Source: Apodospora peruviana (Eukaryota; Ascomycota; Sordariomycetes; Sordariales; Lasiosphaeriaceae). From it: a stretch of DNA of 64,000 nt. Every line of letters begins with the position of its first letter. Position 1 is the first letter of the stretch. The translations under genes and the position numbers were made by a program. Under the pieces are notes generated by a model, which saw nothing but the letters and a program-made list of their open reading frames with translations, was not told the DNA's origin and made no database searches. The DNA is taken from contig JAUEDM010000001.1 in assembly GCA_033439685.1 (NCBI GenBank), positions 7,564,001 through 7,628,000 of the forward strand, in the 5' to 3' direction. This document shows positions 45,003-56,330 of the stretch, piece by piece.

Positions 45003-47744
45003 TCAGAGGGCATAATTCTCAGCATGCAAAAAGATCTCCTCAAGCATATCATCCCCCCAGATCTCCGCCTGGAGTCTCGCAACAGTAGTCGCAACACCGA
45101 CTCTCATGGCCGGCGGACCGCAGACAAACACGGCCGTACGCCGACCTAACACACCCCTACCGTCAGGACCGCCCGTCGCCCACTCCTTGAGCATATAACC
45201 CAAGTCTGGGCGTCCATACTCGACGCTCCAGCCGCCGTCGATCTGATGCGGCACAGGGAACGCGAACCGCATAAGCGACTTCTGGAACTCAGTCGGCGTC
45301 TCGGGGAACCCGAAATCAAATCCGGACGGGGGCCCAAACGTGCTGGTCGGCCGGGGCCGTTGCCCGACATCGGTGCGCAGATGGGCAAGCTCTGGTGGGC
45401 GGACTGGTGCCTCTTGCGAGGCCGACGGTTCACCATACTCCTGACCAGCTTCAATCACGCCTTCAGCTTGTTGATGCTCACTGGCGCCGCTGTTGCCGCT
45501 TCCACCACTCCCACCGCTGGCTTGACTTGGCCGGCCAATGGTATCCGAGGGTGCAAGGAACTGGCTGTAGCGTTGCCTACCGGCTGGTGGGGCGTAGTTG
45601 AAGTGAGGCTGCTTTTCGCCTCTCGGGGCCAGTGGTGGGAAATGGAATTCGCCCTCCGTCTTTTTGGGCTCTTTGCTTTCGTGATCGTTCTCCGGCTTCT
45701 TGGGGTTGGTGATATCGCGTCCCTCGAGCCTCCGAAGCGTATCCTCGGCGATGGACCCGGTGGTCTTGGGTGGCGGACCTGGTGGTGGTGGTGGGAAGTT
45801 GTGAGGCTGGAGGTACTTCTGTTGGGGAAGGGCGGTGATGCGGTCCTCATCCTCAGCGCGCAGCTCCCGCTCTCTGTCGGGGTCGCCTTGCGCTTCAGAC
45901 ATAATTAGGGCGCTGTTGCGCTTGTTCGCAATACCTGACACGAAGCCGTCCAGCTTGTCGTGAAATAGGTTGCTTAACGGTCGCGGCGCTCGTCCCGGCG
46001 CACCACCAATATTTTGTGGTTGCCGGACTGCGGCTGTGACGAAGAACTTGCAAGTGACGCTCTCGGGTGGTGCTGCCTCCCTGCAGATGCGCAACTCCTC
46101 GCGGAACCAGTCCATCGCCTCGAGGCGTTTTAGCGCCCACACAACCACGATTTTCTTCGTGATGGCCTTCCCGTCGCGCATGCGCTTTATCAAGTTCAAA
46201 AGCTGCGACATCAATGATGTGATACCGCTGCCACCTGCAATGAGAATGCAAGTGTCGAAGGCAGCGAGATCTCGACGCATCCCGCCATAAGGACCATCAA
46301 GAAAGGCGCGATAGGTGTGGAATGGGCCCTTTTCAATGGCTGTCTCGAGGACCTTTTTTGTGAAGCCGCCATAAGGCCGGAAGACGAGAACACAGTCCCG
46401 ATACTGCTCGCCGTACTCCGAAGGGAAATCCTCACTGCAAAGAGAGGATATGGTAAAAGGGTGGTTCTCGAAGAGCGAGATACCCGGCATGCGCAGATAC
46501 ACGTATTGACCCGGCTTCCACCGCATTTGGGTCGGAACCGTGATCTTGATTGCATTTTCCGTCATGATGTTAATAGCGGCTTCATCGCCAATCATCCACG
46601 ACATGCGCCATGGCTTTGACCAGTTCAGGTTGAAAAGTCGCCATATGTAGCAGACGACGAGAACGGCCACGCTGGCAAAGAGGTAGTCCCATGATAGCAG
46701 GAAGTTCTTGGTGTGCCAGAAGAGCATTCCGACGTAGACGAACCCGACGGGGACGTGGAACATGACGAAATACTCGTACGCTTTTCTCCGGATGATGGGT
46801 AAAGACGCAACGCAGAGCCAGATTAGAGGAATCAGGCACGCGATTCCAGAACCATAGATGACGCCGCTGCCCTCAGGGAATAGGACCTCGAAGACAGCCA
46901 TGCCTCCATCCTCCCAGACCGGCTGGACATAGAATGGAACGGTGTGGATCAGCGAAAGGAAGAGGCAAAGATAGCCCAGCCAACGGTGGAAGACGTTGAG
47001 ACGCTCGGGACCGATGCCGGTGACAAGGGTGAGGAGGTTGGTCTTTGTGCTTGTTGCGACGATCCAGGGGGTCATGGCAATTGCGATCATGCCAGAGCGG
47101 ATGGCAAGTGGCGGTGATCCGAACCGAATACTCTGCCAGTAGAGCGGCTGCAAGAGGAAGCAGTAGACTGTAACGAACGTGATGGCGATGAACACGCAAC
47201 CCAGCACTGCAACCGACGAGAATGTGAGTCGGTGCTTCCTCCACACAATATCCGGGATGGGACGATAAAAGATCCATCTGAAGAGCGCGAGGGTATCGTT
47301 CACAAAACCGATCGACGACATGTGGGCCTTCGGTTTGAACTTCTCTTCGATCGCTTCCTCGGGGAAGAAGTGCCGTCTCGATTCGGCCTGTGTCGCACCA
47401 GTAGCCAACGCTGCTGACCTATCCCACTCCGGCTCCAGGCTGTATAGATTCTGGAAGTGCTGCTCCATCTCTTGCTTGTATATGGCTTGCCGGATCTTAT
47501 CTTGCCAGAAATGCCATATCCGCACGAAGACGACGATGCCAATCAGGGCAATGGCAAAATACGTAAAACCCAACCCATATTTCCCCGAGTCTGACCATGG
47601 GTCTACTGTGAGGGCCTGTACGAGACCTGGCGGCGCGTCGGTCGTAAGGGGGATGTAAATTCGCTTCACCAACTCGCTCTCGGTTCCTGTGGTGCTGTCG
47701 GCAGGACTCCGCGGTACCGGTTGTGGTTGAATATGTGAAGCCAT
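45003..47744 (-). CDS. Ferric-reductase-like transmembrane flavocytochrome
   Basis: Members of the FRE family pass electrons from NADPH through FAD and two haems across the plasma membrane to reduce ferric or cupric ions for uptake. This single-exon protein has 913 residues. A first span lies at about 58-78. The ferric-reductase core shows both haem pairs as H-x13-H: HRWLGYLCLFLSLIH and HVPVGFVYVGMLFWH. HPFTISS marks the FAD site, DGPYGG precedes the NADPH domain, and AGGSGITSLMS and VFVCGPPAMR form the NADPH site. Between these last two, residues about 614-810 are a Pro/Gly/Gln-rich disordered insertion. The C-terminus lacks the usual Phe-Trp type NOX ending. I prefer metalloreductase over NADPH oxidase because of the domain spacing and the extra N-terminal span. 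Confidence 0.88.
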   Translation of the reverse strand: MASHIQPQPVPRSPADSTTGTESELVKRIYIPLTTDAPPGLVQALTVDPWSDSGKYGLGFTYFAIALIGIVVFVRIWHFWQDKIRQAIYKQEMEQHFQNLYSLEPEWDRSAALATGATQAESRRHFFPEEAIEEKFKPKAHMSSIGFVNDTLALFRWIFYRPIPDIVWRKHRLTFSSVAVLGCVFIAITFVTVYCFLLQPLYWQSIRFGSPPLAIRSGMIAIAMTPWIVATSTKTNLLTLVTGIGPERLNVFHRWLGYLCLFLSLIHTVPFYVQPVWEDGGMAVFEVLFPEGSGVIYGSGIACLIPLIWLCVASLPIIRRKAYEYFVMFHVPVGFVYVGMLFWHTKNFLLSWDYLFASVAVLVVCYIWRLFNLNWSKPWRMSWMIGDEAAINIMTENAIKITVPTQMRWKPGQYVYLRMPGISLFENHPFTISSLCSEDFPSEYGEQYRDCVLVFRPYGGFTKKVLETAIEKGPFHTYRAFLDGPYGGMRRDLAAFDTCILIAGGSGITSLMSQLLNLIKRMRDGKAITKKIVVVWALKRLEAMDWFREELRICREAAPPESVTCKFFVTAAVRQPQNIGGAPGRAPRPLSNLFHDKLDGFVSGIANKRNSALIMSEAQGDPDRERELRAEDEDRITALPQQKYLQPHNFPPPPPGPPPKTTGSIAEDTLRRLEGRDITNPKKPENDHESKEPKKTEGEFHFPPLAPRGEKQPHFNYAPPAGRQRYSQFLAPSDTIGRPSQASGGSGGSGNSGASEHQQAEGVIEAGQEYGEPSASQEAPVRPPELAHLRTDVGQRPRPTSTFGPPSGFDFGFPETPTEFQKSLMRFAFPVPHQIDGGWSVEYGRPDLGYMLKEWATGGPDGRGVLGRRTAVFVCGPPAMRVGVATTVARLQAEIWGDDMLEEIFLHAENYAL

Positions 47745-50700
47745 CTTTGACAGAATGCGACGCGCGATACGCGTCGGCGCGTGTCTCCCGGGTCAAGTCT
47801 TGGACCGGAGTGATATCGCTCTTGCGCCGGCAAGCGCTATACAAAACAAATACAAGGCTATATGCCAGTCTTGACGTCAAACAAGGACGACACGAGGAAT
47901 ACCAGACCCCTCGATTAGGAATTAGTGAAAGTGAGGGGATGTAAGATGGCCATGGGCGAGAAAGAAGGACGAGGAAAGGGACCACATTCAGAGAAGGACG
48001 GCAGTGGATGGGTGGGCCGGGAAGGAGGTTGTCATATATGACCGAACAGGCACGGGAGTTGAGTCGGCGGGATGGTGTATCTGCTATCACGAGCAGCTGG
48101 TGTAACAGGAGGTTGATGTTTGCTCCAGGTTCTGCTTGCTAGGGGTTCAGCCACGGCGAAGAGCTGAGCGGTGCGCCGAAATGCAGAGCCGTCACGTTCA
48201 CGCAAGTTCGCCAGCCGCCGAGAAGGTCTGGGCAATGGAACGGCGATGTTGAATATCTTTCAGGGAGCTAGATCGAGAGACCGAGCGAGGTCAAGCAGTT
48301 CGAGAGCGCCAAACCTCAGGCGTCGGCGGGCAATCAAGATCAGCGAGATCCGAATTGGTGGGAGCTCAGATGGGAGATGTGGGAGAGGCACATTGGCTCA
48401 GCGGCTGCCCGGACTTTAATATTGGCTGAGCCAGGGTCGTGGTGGGATCCCCCGCTGCTGTAGACTGCATGTCACACAGTAACCCTTGAACGGCAGTCCT
48501 GCAAAGGCGGGCGCTACCTTGTCGGGCCCTTGTTGAAGATGGCCAAGAAGTGGTGGGCAGCACCGGGGATTGCCGGATTGGGGGCCGGCCATCTCGTGCT
48601 CACTTGTCCGTACAAACACCATTCTCTGCACGCTTTGATCGACGTCCATCTCGACAAAGCGGCATTGTATTCTGCGGCGGCCGCCCTCTTTATTTTCAAG
48701 ACATAGAAGTCAGGTACCCTGAAACCGCCTACTCGTCGAAAGCAAATGCAGTATACGTTTGTTGGTGAGACACGGCATCCATATGAATAGCAAAGACTAT
48801 TGTGGCCCGGAAGCAAGAGAGAGGCACTTGCGTGTGGGGGAACGGGAGTGAAGCCAAAACCAGGGATTCCGAGAACCAGGCACAATCGACAATTGCTTCC
48901 ATTGTCAGTGGTATTAATTGACAGTTCCCCAGACAGGATTCCGTCGTCCCGATTGCGATCTCGAAACGACCAATGGCTATGCAACCAAACAGGCCTTCAT
49001 CTAGGCCGTGATTTTGTTGTGAAGACCCATATTCGCCGCCCACCACGGTTGTGACCGCCTAGGGTGCAGAGCAGCTCTCCTTGATCCACGGCCTTACCCG
49101 ATTTCGCCGAGTTGGGTGATGAGAAGTGTGAACACGCACACAGCAGAATGGAAGTCGGGTTGCAGCCCCCACCCCGTGATGACTGCTTTGGTCACTTGTC
49201 CCTTGTTCAGCATGACTGTCCATGGTGTGCATTCAAAATGCGTGCCTGGGGAAGCACACAAATATTTCATGCAGACCGGCTCATGCTGGGTACACCAAAG
49301 ACACCTGCTTGTGGATGTTATCGGGGGCGAGCCAAAGGCGGACTGACCAATATTAAATCGGATTGGAGAGTTTGTTGGTGATGATGGTGGTGATGTGCAG
49401 CGAATGGCGGGGCAGAGGAGCCGGCTGTCAGTGACCAAGGTACAATGGAGAATTTCGGTAGCGGGCACTTGTCTTCTCCCCTTTCCCCCTTTCCGGACGC
49501 GGCGGGAGAACGTATCTAGTGGCACGGAGGGCGGCAAGAACGGCTCTCTGATTCGCTGCAAAGCTCGTCGCCCGTGTTCTCGGACAGCACTTGCACTGCA
49601 CTTGCATCCACACACGAGAGCTTCAACTTTCCAATCGCGAGCCTTTGCAACCTCACCGCTGTACCGAACTGTAGGTACAATACAGCCAAGTTACATAAGC
49701 GGGCAAACCAATCGAGGAACGGTTGATGGACGACACTCCAGTGAAAAACAGCGCCGGCGACTTCGGCTCCCGCAGCTGCTTGAATGTCGAGCATGCCTCT
49801 CTCATGCCCCTCTGCTGTTTCTGCTGATTCGCTTGTTGCTGCGTCTGCCGTGCTGTTCCTGACTTGTGCAGCAGGTTGCCGTCTCGCCCATCTCTGAGTG
49901 GTTCACTACCGGCAAGCAGGACTGTACCTATGTACTGTACTGTGACGCTGTACTGGAAAGCTCGATGGCGCAATACAATCGAGAGTGTTGACTCCGACAT
50001 TTTGGGTGAGCCGTCTTACCCCAAGCACTTAGCCGCTGTGGAAGATTGCCATTTCGTCAAAGACGCCGGCAGTCCACCGTAGCGCCCTGCATGCGCCGTT
50101 CACCTCGACGACAATCTCCTGTTCGGCGTCAATGTCAATAGTGTGCAAATACTCCGAGTTATACTGTCTAACTGTCCCGGGCGTCCGCTACAACGTCACG
50201 CTTCCCGTTTGGAGGTGATCGGTGTGAGGGGGGAGGTTAGCAAGCCGGAGGAGGAGACAACGGCTCATCCCGGTGGCACTGACTTGTGCTCGGGCTTCTC
50301 TGCGTCTGCTGCCACTGCCACTTTGCATGACGTTTTGCTATAATTAATCAAGTCCGAACGTTTGCAGCACATAGCAAGTTGTTGATTCAATATTTGACTT
50401 TATAATTATTTATGACTACGAATTATACTACATATGTGCATAGGTACATCCCATATGTAAGTCTCAAGTGCTTTAATTTGGGCTTATTACGAGTTGCTTT
50501 GCTTCAGTTCTCTCTCTCTCTCTCTATTACACTGAGCGGTTGCCTCGTCCTGAATGGCGGTTACTTCCGTGATGCCAATCGGGTTGAGCCTCTGAGCTCT
50601 AAATAGCTACGTTCCATGTCAGAGGATCCTGTTCCTGGATAGGTTTCCTAAGATCTGTGATTGTGGCGTCGTCTTGTATAACCTGGGGGGAGAAGTCGTT

Positions 50701-51031
50701 GTGCTACTTCTAGAAAGGACGGAAGGATCACACGTACATAAGGTACTGACTGCACCCTTGGTAAATTCAACTGCATTGCCCAGAACGTCCACGTTTGTTA
50801 TAAAGTGCTCAAAAGTACACCTATTCTACGGTTGGACCAAACCTTGCGTAGCCGGGCATCATCAATGGCCTTGAGAGTATCTAAGCCGTTCGGAATATCA
50901 TGGTATCACAATTCAAGAGTTTTTCTCGAGAAGCTCCTGCAGACTTTTTACCAGATGCGGTGTAGATTGAGTATTTACCTCGAAATAGTCCACATAGCTA
51001 CGGTAACATGATGTGAATACCAACACATACT
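47745..51031. other. Long intergenic region upstream of the reductase gene
   Basis: These 3.3 kb contain the reductase promoter but no gene I can support. Overlapping frames on both strands between 48500 and 49900 lack family features. A (TC)n run lies at about 50510-50526. A lineage-specific or non-coding transcript cannot be excluded. Confidence 0.4.
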
Positions 51032-52375
51032 TTATAAGTGCTTGATCTCCCTCAGAGTCAAGGCAGAGACATCAGCGCTGACCGCGCGTCCCTGAGCCAT
51101 CTCGGCCAACACCTTGCCCGTCCCCAAGCTGAGGCTGATACCCCAGGGACCATGACCTGTCGCAAGATATACTCCTCCATCGGCCCCCGACTTCGTCGTC
51201 AGTCCGGCGCCGAGAAGGTCATCCGAGACCCTCGACACAATCGGCACTCCCCGCGGCGTCACAGGCCGGAAACACAGCCCCTCCTGGACAACCTCCAGAT
51301 CATCCATGTCCTCTTCAGACCCCATAAGCTCACCAGCTGTCCTCATAAGCAGCTGAATAGCCTCAGGGTCGGGCCACACCGTGCCAGGAAGGTCCGGAAG
51401 CGGTATCGCATCCGAATTAAGACCAGCAAAATAGATCCCACCCCCAAGCCTCGCAAATATCTCGGGCGCAAACTCATCAGCCGTGGTAAAAACAGTATGG
51501 CACCCCTTCTCCTCAAGCTCTCTATGCCACCTCGGCGACTTGAACACGACCGAATGCCCCGCCAGACTGCCAACAGGAATCTCCGTCCCGGAATCCGGAA
51601 ACAGGTCCCCAAAAGCCCGGCCGGACCACGCGCCCGCCGCAACAATCAGCCTCGTGCACGGCGTAACCAGAATGGGCGTATGCGGTATAGCGAGCATACT
51701 CGGCGGCTTCCGCGTCGTCGCCGCTCCACCACCCTCAGCAACAATACTCACAGTCGCCAGGTTTCCCTCAGCATCTTTCCCAAACTCCACCACCCTCGCA
51801 GGCTGGTGAACCGTGACTCCCCTGTCCACACACTCTTGCAGCAGAAACGCGCACAGCAGCGCCGGATCCACCTGCGCCGTCGTAGGCCTTCCGTCATCAC
51901 TCGCCGAAATAAAATCAACCTGGTCCCCTTCTCTCCGCCTCAACCACCCCGGAATCATCGCATCATCATCAGTCTTGCCCCCCTGGGCCGCCCCCGTTGA
52001 TTCCGTGGGAGCTGCGTCCGCCCTGCTCGTCCCGTCCCTCAACCAGTCGTCGCCCCTCTTTTTGCCTGCCCCCTCGGCCGACGCCGCATACCCGATCGCC
52101 ACCGTCGCCGAGTATCCCCACCTGTCCCTGCCGCAGTGCTCCTCCGCCAGCCGGCGGTGTTCCTCAAAGCTGAGGGCAGCAAGCTGCGCCGTGGCGGGGC
52201 CGTGCCAGTCCCTCGCCAGGAAACCACCGGCGTACCCGGACGCCGAAGAGAACAACTCGTTTGCTGGCTCAACAATGTGGATGCTCGAGGGGTCTTGGTG
52301 CTCCGAGAGATAGTACGCAATGGAGCAGCCGATGATACCCGCGCCTAGGATGACGGTGGGAGTAGGAGCAGCCAT
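51032..52375 (-). CDS. FAD-dependent oxidoreductase, DAO superfamily (Tda3-like)
   Basis: This is a single-exon gene of 447 residues from the Met at 52375 (MAAPTPTVILGAGIIG). The frame extends 25 codons further to 52450, but the shorter start places the FAD-binding fold at the very N-terminus as usual. The dinucleotide-binding motif GAGIIGCSIAYYLSE is followed by an acidic strand end (HIVEP), and then by SASGYAGGFLARDW and QLAALSFEEHRRLAEEH, which resemble the fungal Tda3 group. Later features are the central VDPALLCAFLLQECVDRGV and TRLIVAAGAWSGRAF, and the C-terminal GVYLATGHGPWGISLSLGTG that closes the FAD site. The substrate, probably an amine or imino compound as in the DAO family, is not predictable. 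It is transcribed divergently from the short-chain dehydrogenase. Confidence 0.85.
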   Translation of the reverse strand: MAAPTPTVILGAGIIGCSIAYYLSEHQDPSSIHIVEPANELFSSASGYAGGFLARDWHGPATAQLAALSFEEHRRLAEEHCGRDRWGYSATVAIGYAASAEGAGKKRGDDWLRDGTSRADAAPTESTGAAQGGKTDDDAMIPGWLRRREGDQVDFISASDDGRPTTAQVDPALLCAFLLQECVDRGVTVHQPARVVEFGKDAEGNLATVSIVAEGGGAATTRKPPSMLAIPHTPILVTPCTRLIVAAGAWSGRAFGDLFPDSGTEIPVGSLAGHSVVFKSPRWHRELEEKGCHTVFTTADEFAPEIFARLGGGIYFAGLNSDAIPLPDLPGTVWPDPEAIQLLMRTAGELMGSEEDMDDLEVVQEGLCFRPVTPRGVPIVSRVSDDLLGAGLTTKSGADGGVYLATGHGPWGISLSLGTGKVLAEMAQGRAVSADVSALTLREIKHL

Positions 52376-52927
52376 TGTGGTAAGACTTTGATGACAGATG
52401 GGAAGAACGGAAGGTAGGCTTGACAGTTGCTTTTGAGCAGGTCGAAACAATCAATGTATGGCAGCCAACCACTGGTGGTCCTGCCTGGCTATATACCTAC
52501 ACTTCAGCTTCCAGTAGGACTAAAAGTGTGTACACAACTCTTCACCCCGCATCAACTTACCCTCCGTTACAATACTACGCTCTTCGGCTCCACCAAAGAT
52601 AACATGAGAGTGGGTGGGAGCAATATGAAAGGCGCAGACGAGGTGGGAACTCGGGGCTTCGGGAAGTGGCCGATGGCGTGCGGTGCCGGTCCCGGAAACC
52701 TCCCCGTGCGCGGACTATCCAAATAGTGCCGGTTCTGGGTCCAGTTCAAATGCCCCACTCCACTCCGTGCAGCTTTCCAAGGAGGGGGAGGGGCTATAAT
52801 CATAAATTTGTTCAGATTCAATGACGGAGCTTCTCGCCTCACACAACCCAACCTGAAAAGGAAAGGCGACAACACATCAAGTTCGAGGGCTGGGAAACAT
52901 ATTTGAATTCTTTTCTGGATTTGAATC
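52376..52927. promoter_or_regulatory. Divergent promoter of the oxidoreductase and dehydrogenase genes
   Basis: These 552 bp separate two divergently transcribed redox genes. I see no further gene here. Confidence 0.5.
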
Positions 52928-53867
52928 ATGGCCCCAAAGGTGGTTATTGTCACGGGCGCTAGCCGCGGCATTGGGCTTGCGGTTGCCAACAATCTCTTGA
53001 AGGCAGCCCACAAGGTCGTTCTCGTTTCCAGGTCAGAAAAGGAGCTCCAAGAGCTGAAAGAGCGATTCCCGTCTCAAGTCGAGTATATTGCCATTGACCT
53101 GACGACACCCGGTGTACGTACCAGTATTCATGAGCTGATTGGCGAGGCAACCGGCTGACAGAAGAAAAGGCCGCGTCAAAAGTTACGCAGCTGGCCATAC
53201 AGTCTTTCGGCAAGGTACATGGTGTTGTGGTCAACCATGGCGTACTCTCGCCCATTGCACGCATCGAAGACGCGTCCATCGAGGAGTGGAAGAAACTCTA
53301 TGATGCCAACTTCTTTAGCGCGCTGGCCATTGTAAGTAACAGTGTATCTCGATTCACTTGACATCGCTAACCATCCACGCCACGTTATAGGCAAAGGACA
53401 CGGTTCCGCACTTGCGAGCCTCAAAAGGTCGCATCGTCTTCATCTCCTCCGGTGCGGCTTTGAAGGGTTACACAGCCTGGGGAGCATATGGTTCCTCCAA
53501 AGCCGCTTTGAACTCCCTTGCCCAACATATTGCCGTTGAGGAGCCAGATATAGTCGCAGTGGCTCTCAGCCCGGGGCGCGTCGACACCGATATGCAGAAG
53601 GAGCTCCGCGAAACAGGTGGTTCGGCTATGGCAGAGAAAGACCACGCCGGTTTTGTCTCGGCTTTTGAGCAAGGCCAGCTGAACAAGCCCGAATGGCCAG
53701 GTCAGGTTATCGCAAAGCTTTCACTTGAAGCGAAACCAGAGCTTTCTGGAAAATATGTCCTGTCAGTACCCAGGAAATGTTGCAGTAGGCAAGCCGCTAA
53801 CAACAGCAGTTGGAATGCACCCGAGCTCACGGAGTATCGAGAGAAATTGGCGGATCTGTTCGTCTGA
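52928..53867 (+). CDS. Short-chain dehydrogenase/reductase
   Basis: This is a classical SDR of 261 residues, most like the yeast YIR035C/IRC24 carbonyl-reductase type. Exons are 52928-53111, 53162-53331, 53391-53761 and 53807-53867. The cofactor motif is TGASRGIG (9-16), with SRSEK after the second strand suggesting NADP(H). NHG marks the central strand. The catalytic residues are Ser138 (ISSG), Tyr151 and Lys155 (YGSSK). PGRVDTDM and the conserved end SWNAPELTEYREKL are present. The last intron is 45 nt and has no in-frame stop, so its retention would insert 15 residues. I spliced it because it restores GKYVLSWNAPEL and has a GCTAAC branch site. Its physiological substrate is unknown. Confidence 0.88.
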
Positions 53868-55350
53868 ATGGTAGTCAGCATTGGACATCTAACGGCTGGC
53901 ATTCAAATATGAAGACAAGGGGACAAAAGACGAGTAAAGTCAGTCGAAAGATGAAAAGGCTTTATGTTTCTCCACATGGGGTATTCAGCATTAGCATGGA
54001 ATAAAGGTGTTGCATCATGTTACTCGTCTTTGTATGAAAAGAAATTTATCGTCTCCTACCTTTAGAGTCGTCCGGCTCGGCAACTCGCCAACGGCCGAGT
54101 CGGGACGCAGTGTCAAGAGTTGCCGAACTTCGCATCTTGCTGGACCATATCTGAGCAGCAGAGACGCGATTTTGAACAGCGATGGACAGTGGGCCGACGC
54201 AAATTGTGTCCCCACATACTTTCAGTGTATAAGAGATATTGATGATGCCCCCGGATCCATAGAGGTCTGCCTCGAACTGTTAGCCTGAGAATCCCAAGCG
54301 AGTTGCTGGAGATGCTATGGCGAATCGCGACGAGTCAGGTAATAGGGTGTCCGTCATCAATTATCGGAATTGGAATGAAAAGTACAATGATTGTAGCATC
54401 ATGATGTCGCTTCGAGGCCGGGAGAAACAAGAGAGACGGCGTACCAATCAAGTGGCATGCGTCCTAAAGACTATCGTCTTGTTAGCTTTGAACCACGGAA
54501 AGTTAGGCTTCTTCAAGAGATGACAGGCGCTGAATTCAATCAGTAGAGTCGTTTGGCTTGACGGTGTCAATCACCATTGTTGTGTATGATTGGGGCGACA
54601 CGAGTGTTCTCATCATTTTGGGAGCGCTTGGGAGAGCTGGTCGTGAGAAAGAGGGTCGGGTTGCTTACCATTAGTTAACGCACCCGCGCTCATCCTGGTG
54701 ATAATTCCAGGTTGTTCTCCTGTGGTCTTGTACAGGATGCGCTGGTTGGAGATGAAGGAAGAGAAGAGAGGAAGACTTTGGCCGAAGTACTTGTACTCGT
54801 TGGGAATTTTTTCAATCGCTCCGGAACAACCTTGGATGGGTTTGTGAAATTTTCGGCCGGAGGTCAAGGCTCCCAACGGTAATGGTGGTGGGTCCTGGAC
54901 GGATAAGATTGTTGATCTGTGGCTGGTGCGCGCTGGATGCTGACCGCCGCACTGCCCCGCCATATCTACCCCGCCACACCAACGGGACAAAGCCAGCTCG
55001 GCGCGCCGTTGGCAGGTTCAGCACTTCAATGGTCGACAGGCCACCCACACCCACTGCACGGAGCGGTATAAAGAATAGCAACCTCGCTCGAGAACTCCAA
55101 CCCAAAAGGGGACCTTCCGTCCCCAGTTCACCATGCTTCTTTATTCCACGAAAGCTCCCAGGCATCTCATATCGAAGAAACGGCGAGTCTAACATTCTCG
55201 TGGACTACATCAATTTTGCCACTTATTGTCATTGTCACTACTCATTCATCCGTGAGCCTTCCGCGCCGGTTGACGAGGTTGCGAGTTGCGACTGCTGCGT
55301 ACCCTTCATCAATAAGGTAGTTTATTGTCACTCACAATAGGAGAGAAACC
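53868..55350. other. Intergenic region upstream of NC2-beta
   Basis: About 1.5 kb contain no supported gene. The part before 55351 should be the leader and promoter of the Dr1-like gene. Confidence 0.45.
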
Positions 55351-56330
55351 ATGTCTGATCACGAGTTTGGAGGTTCGTGCTCACGCCCCTCATTCATTGC
55401 TCACCTCTGCCTTCTCATCCCTTGCTATTGTTGGTGTTCGTGACGGGACCGGCGGGCGTGTTATTCAAGTGAATCACACCCACAATGGTCTAGTATCTAC
55501 CTACACTCAGCCTTCTCGTCACCCGAATCTCTGCATATAAATGAGGTCACTATCTCCCGCTTGCTATTCCGTAGTTGCAGAAAGCATCCAGGGAGATAGA
55601 TGAGCTTTTCATAGTACACCATATCAACACCCCACACCTTACCGCACTGCCATACCTAATGCCTGCCCGATATGCCACGTTATAAGTGGATGTCGCCAGT
55701 TGCGGCAGAACCCCCATCACCAAGTATTTCCTTACAGTTACTTTCCCTCGTAGCGAGACCGTTGAAAATTACTAGCTGACTTTATATGGACAGGGAACGA
55801 TGATCTGTCACTACCGAAAGGTATGCATGTGGACCATCCACTGGTCGAACTCCATGAGTCCTTGTCCTCCCACGTCCCCAGGTAATAGATGCTAACCTTC
55901 AAGATAGCGACTGTCCAGAAGATAGTCAGCGAGATCCTGCCGTCCTCAGCCGGAATTGCGTTCTCCAAAGAAGCCAGAGACGTGCTGATAGAATGTTGCG
56001 TGGAATTCATCACCCTTGTGTCTTCTGAGGCAAACGACATCTCGGAGAAGGATTCCAAGAAGACCATTGCGTGCGATCATATCACAAAGGCACTAGATCG
56101 GCTTGGTTTTGGCGAATACGTTCCCGCCGTCATGGAGGCTGCCGCTGAGCATAAAGAAGTCCAGAAGGTCAGTGGCATTCCATGCCAGTCCCCATCTTTC
56201 CAGAGCTGACACCCTGAACCAGGGACGTGAGAAAAAGGCGAATAAATTCGAGCAGAGCGGAATGACGTTGGAAGAGCTGGAGCGTCTTCAGCAAGAACAG
56301 TTCGCCGCCGCCGCTGCACGACACACCTAG
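55351..56330 (+). CDS. NCB2: Negative cofactor 2 beta subunit (Dr1/Ncb2), histone-fold corepressor
   Basis: NC2-beta pairs with NC2-alpha (Bur6) and clamps TBP on DNA, repressing TATA promoters. Exons 55351-55372, 55794-55820, 55908-56167 and 56223-56330 give 138 residues, the family's usual size. The first two exons are tiny (22 and 27 nt) and supply MSDHEFGGNDDLSLPK. The histone fold follows with ATVQKIVSEILPSS, then AFSKEARDVLIECCVEFITL, then SSEANDISEKDSKKTIACDH and ITKALDRLGFGEYVP. The tail (TLEELERLQQEQFAAA) is the conserved helix after the fold. The first intron is about 420 nt, long for this genome, and has a GTTCGT donor. Phase closes at every junction. Confidence 0.93.

Noticed and set aside
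45003..47744. NADPH oxidase (Nox) instead of ferric reductase
   Set aside because: The extra N-terminal span, the domain spacing and the large loop in the NADPH domain fit the FRE group better than NoxA, NoxB or NoxC.
48500..49900. Frames of 150-170 codons on both strands upstream of the reductase
   Set aside because: They overlap one another antisense, have no domain-like sequence and no convincing splice structure.
24415..53867. P450, MFS pump, FAD oxidoreductase, SDR and dioxygenase as one metabolite gene cluster
   Set aside because: They are spread over nearly 30 kb and interleaved with ATG29, NUP53, IVY1 and a thioesterase. No backbone synthase or pathway regulator is present.
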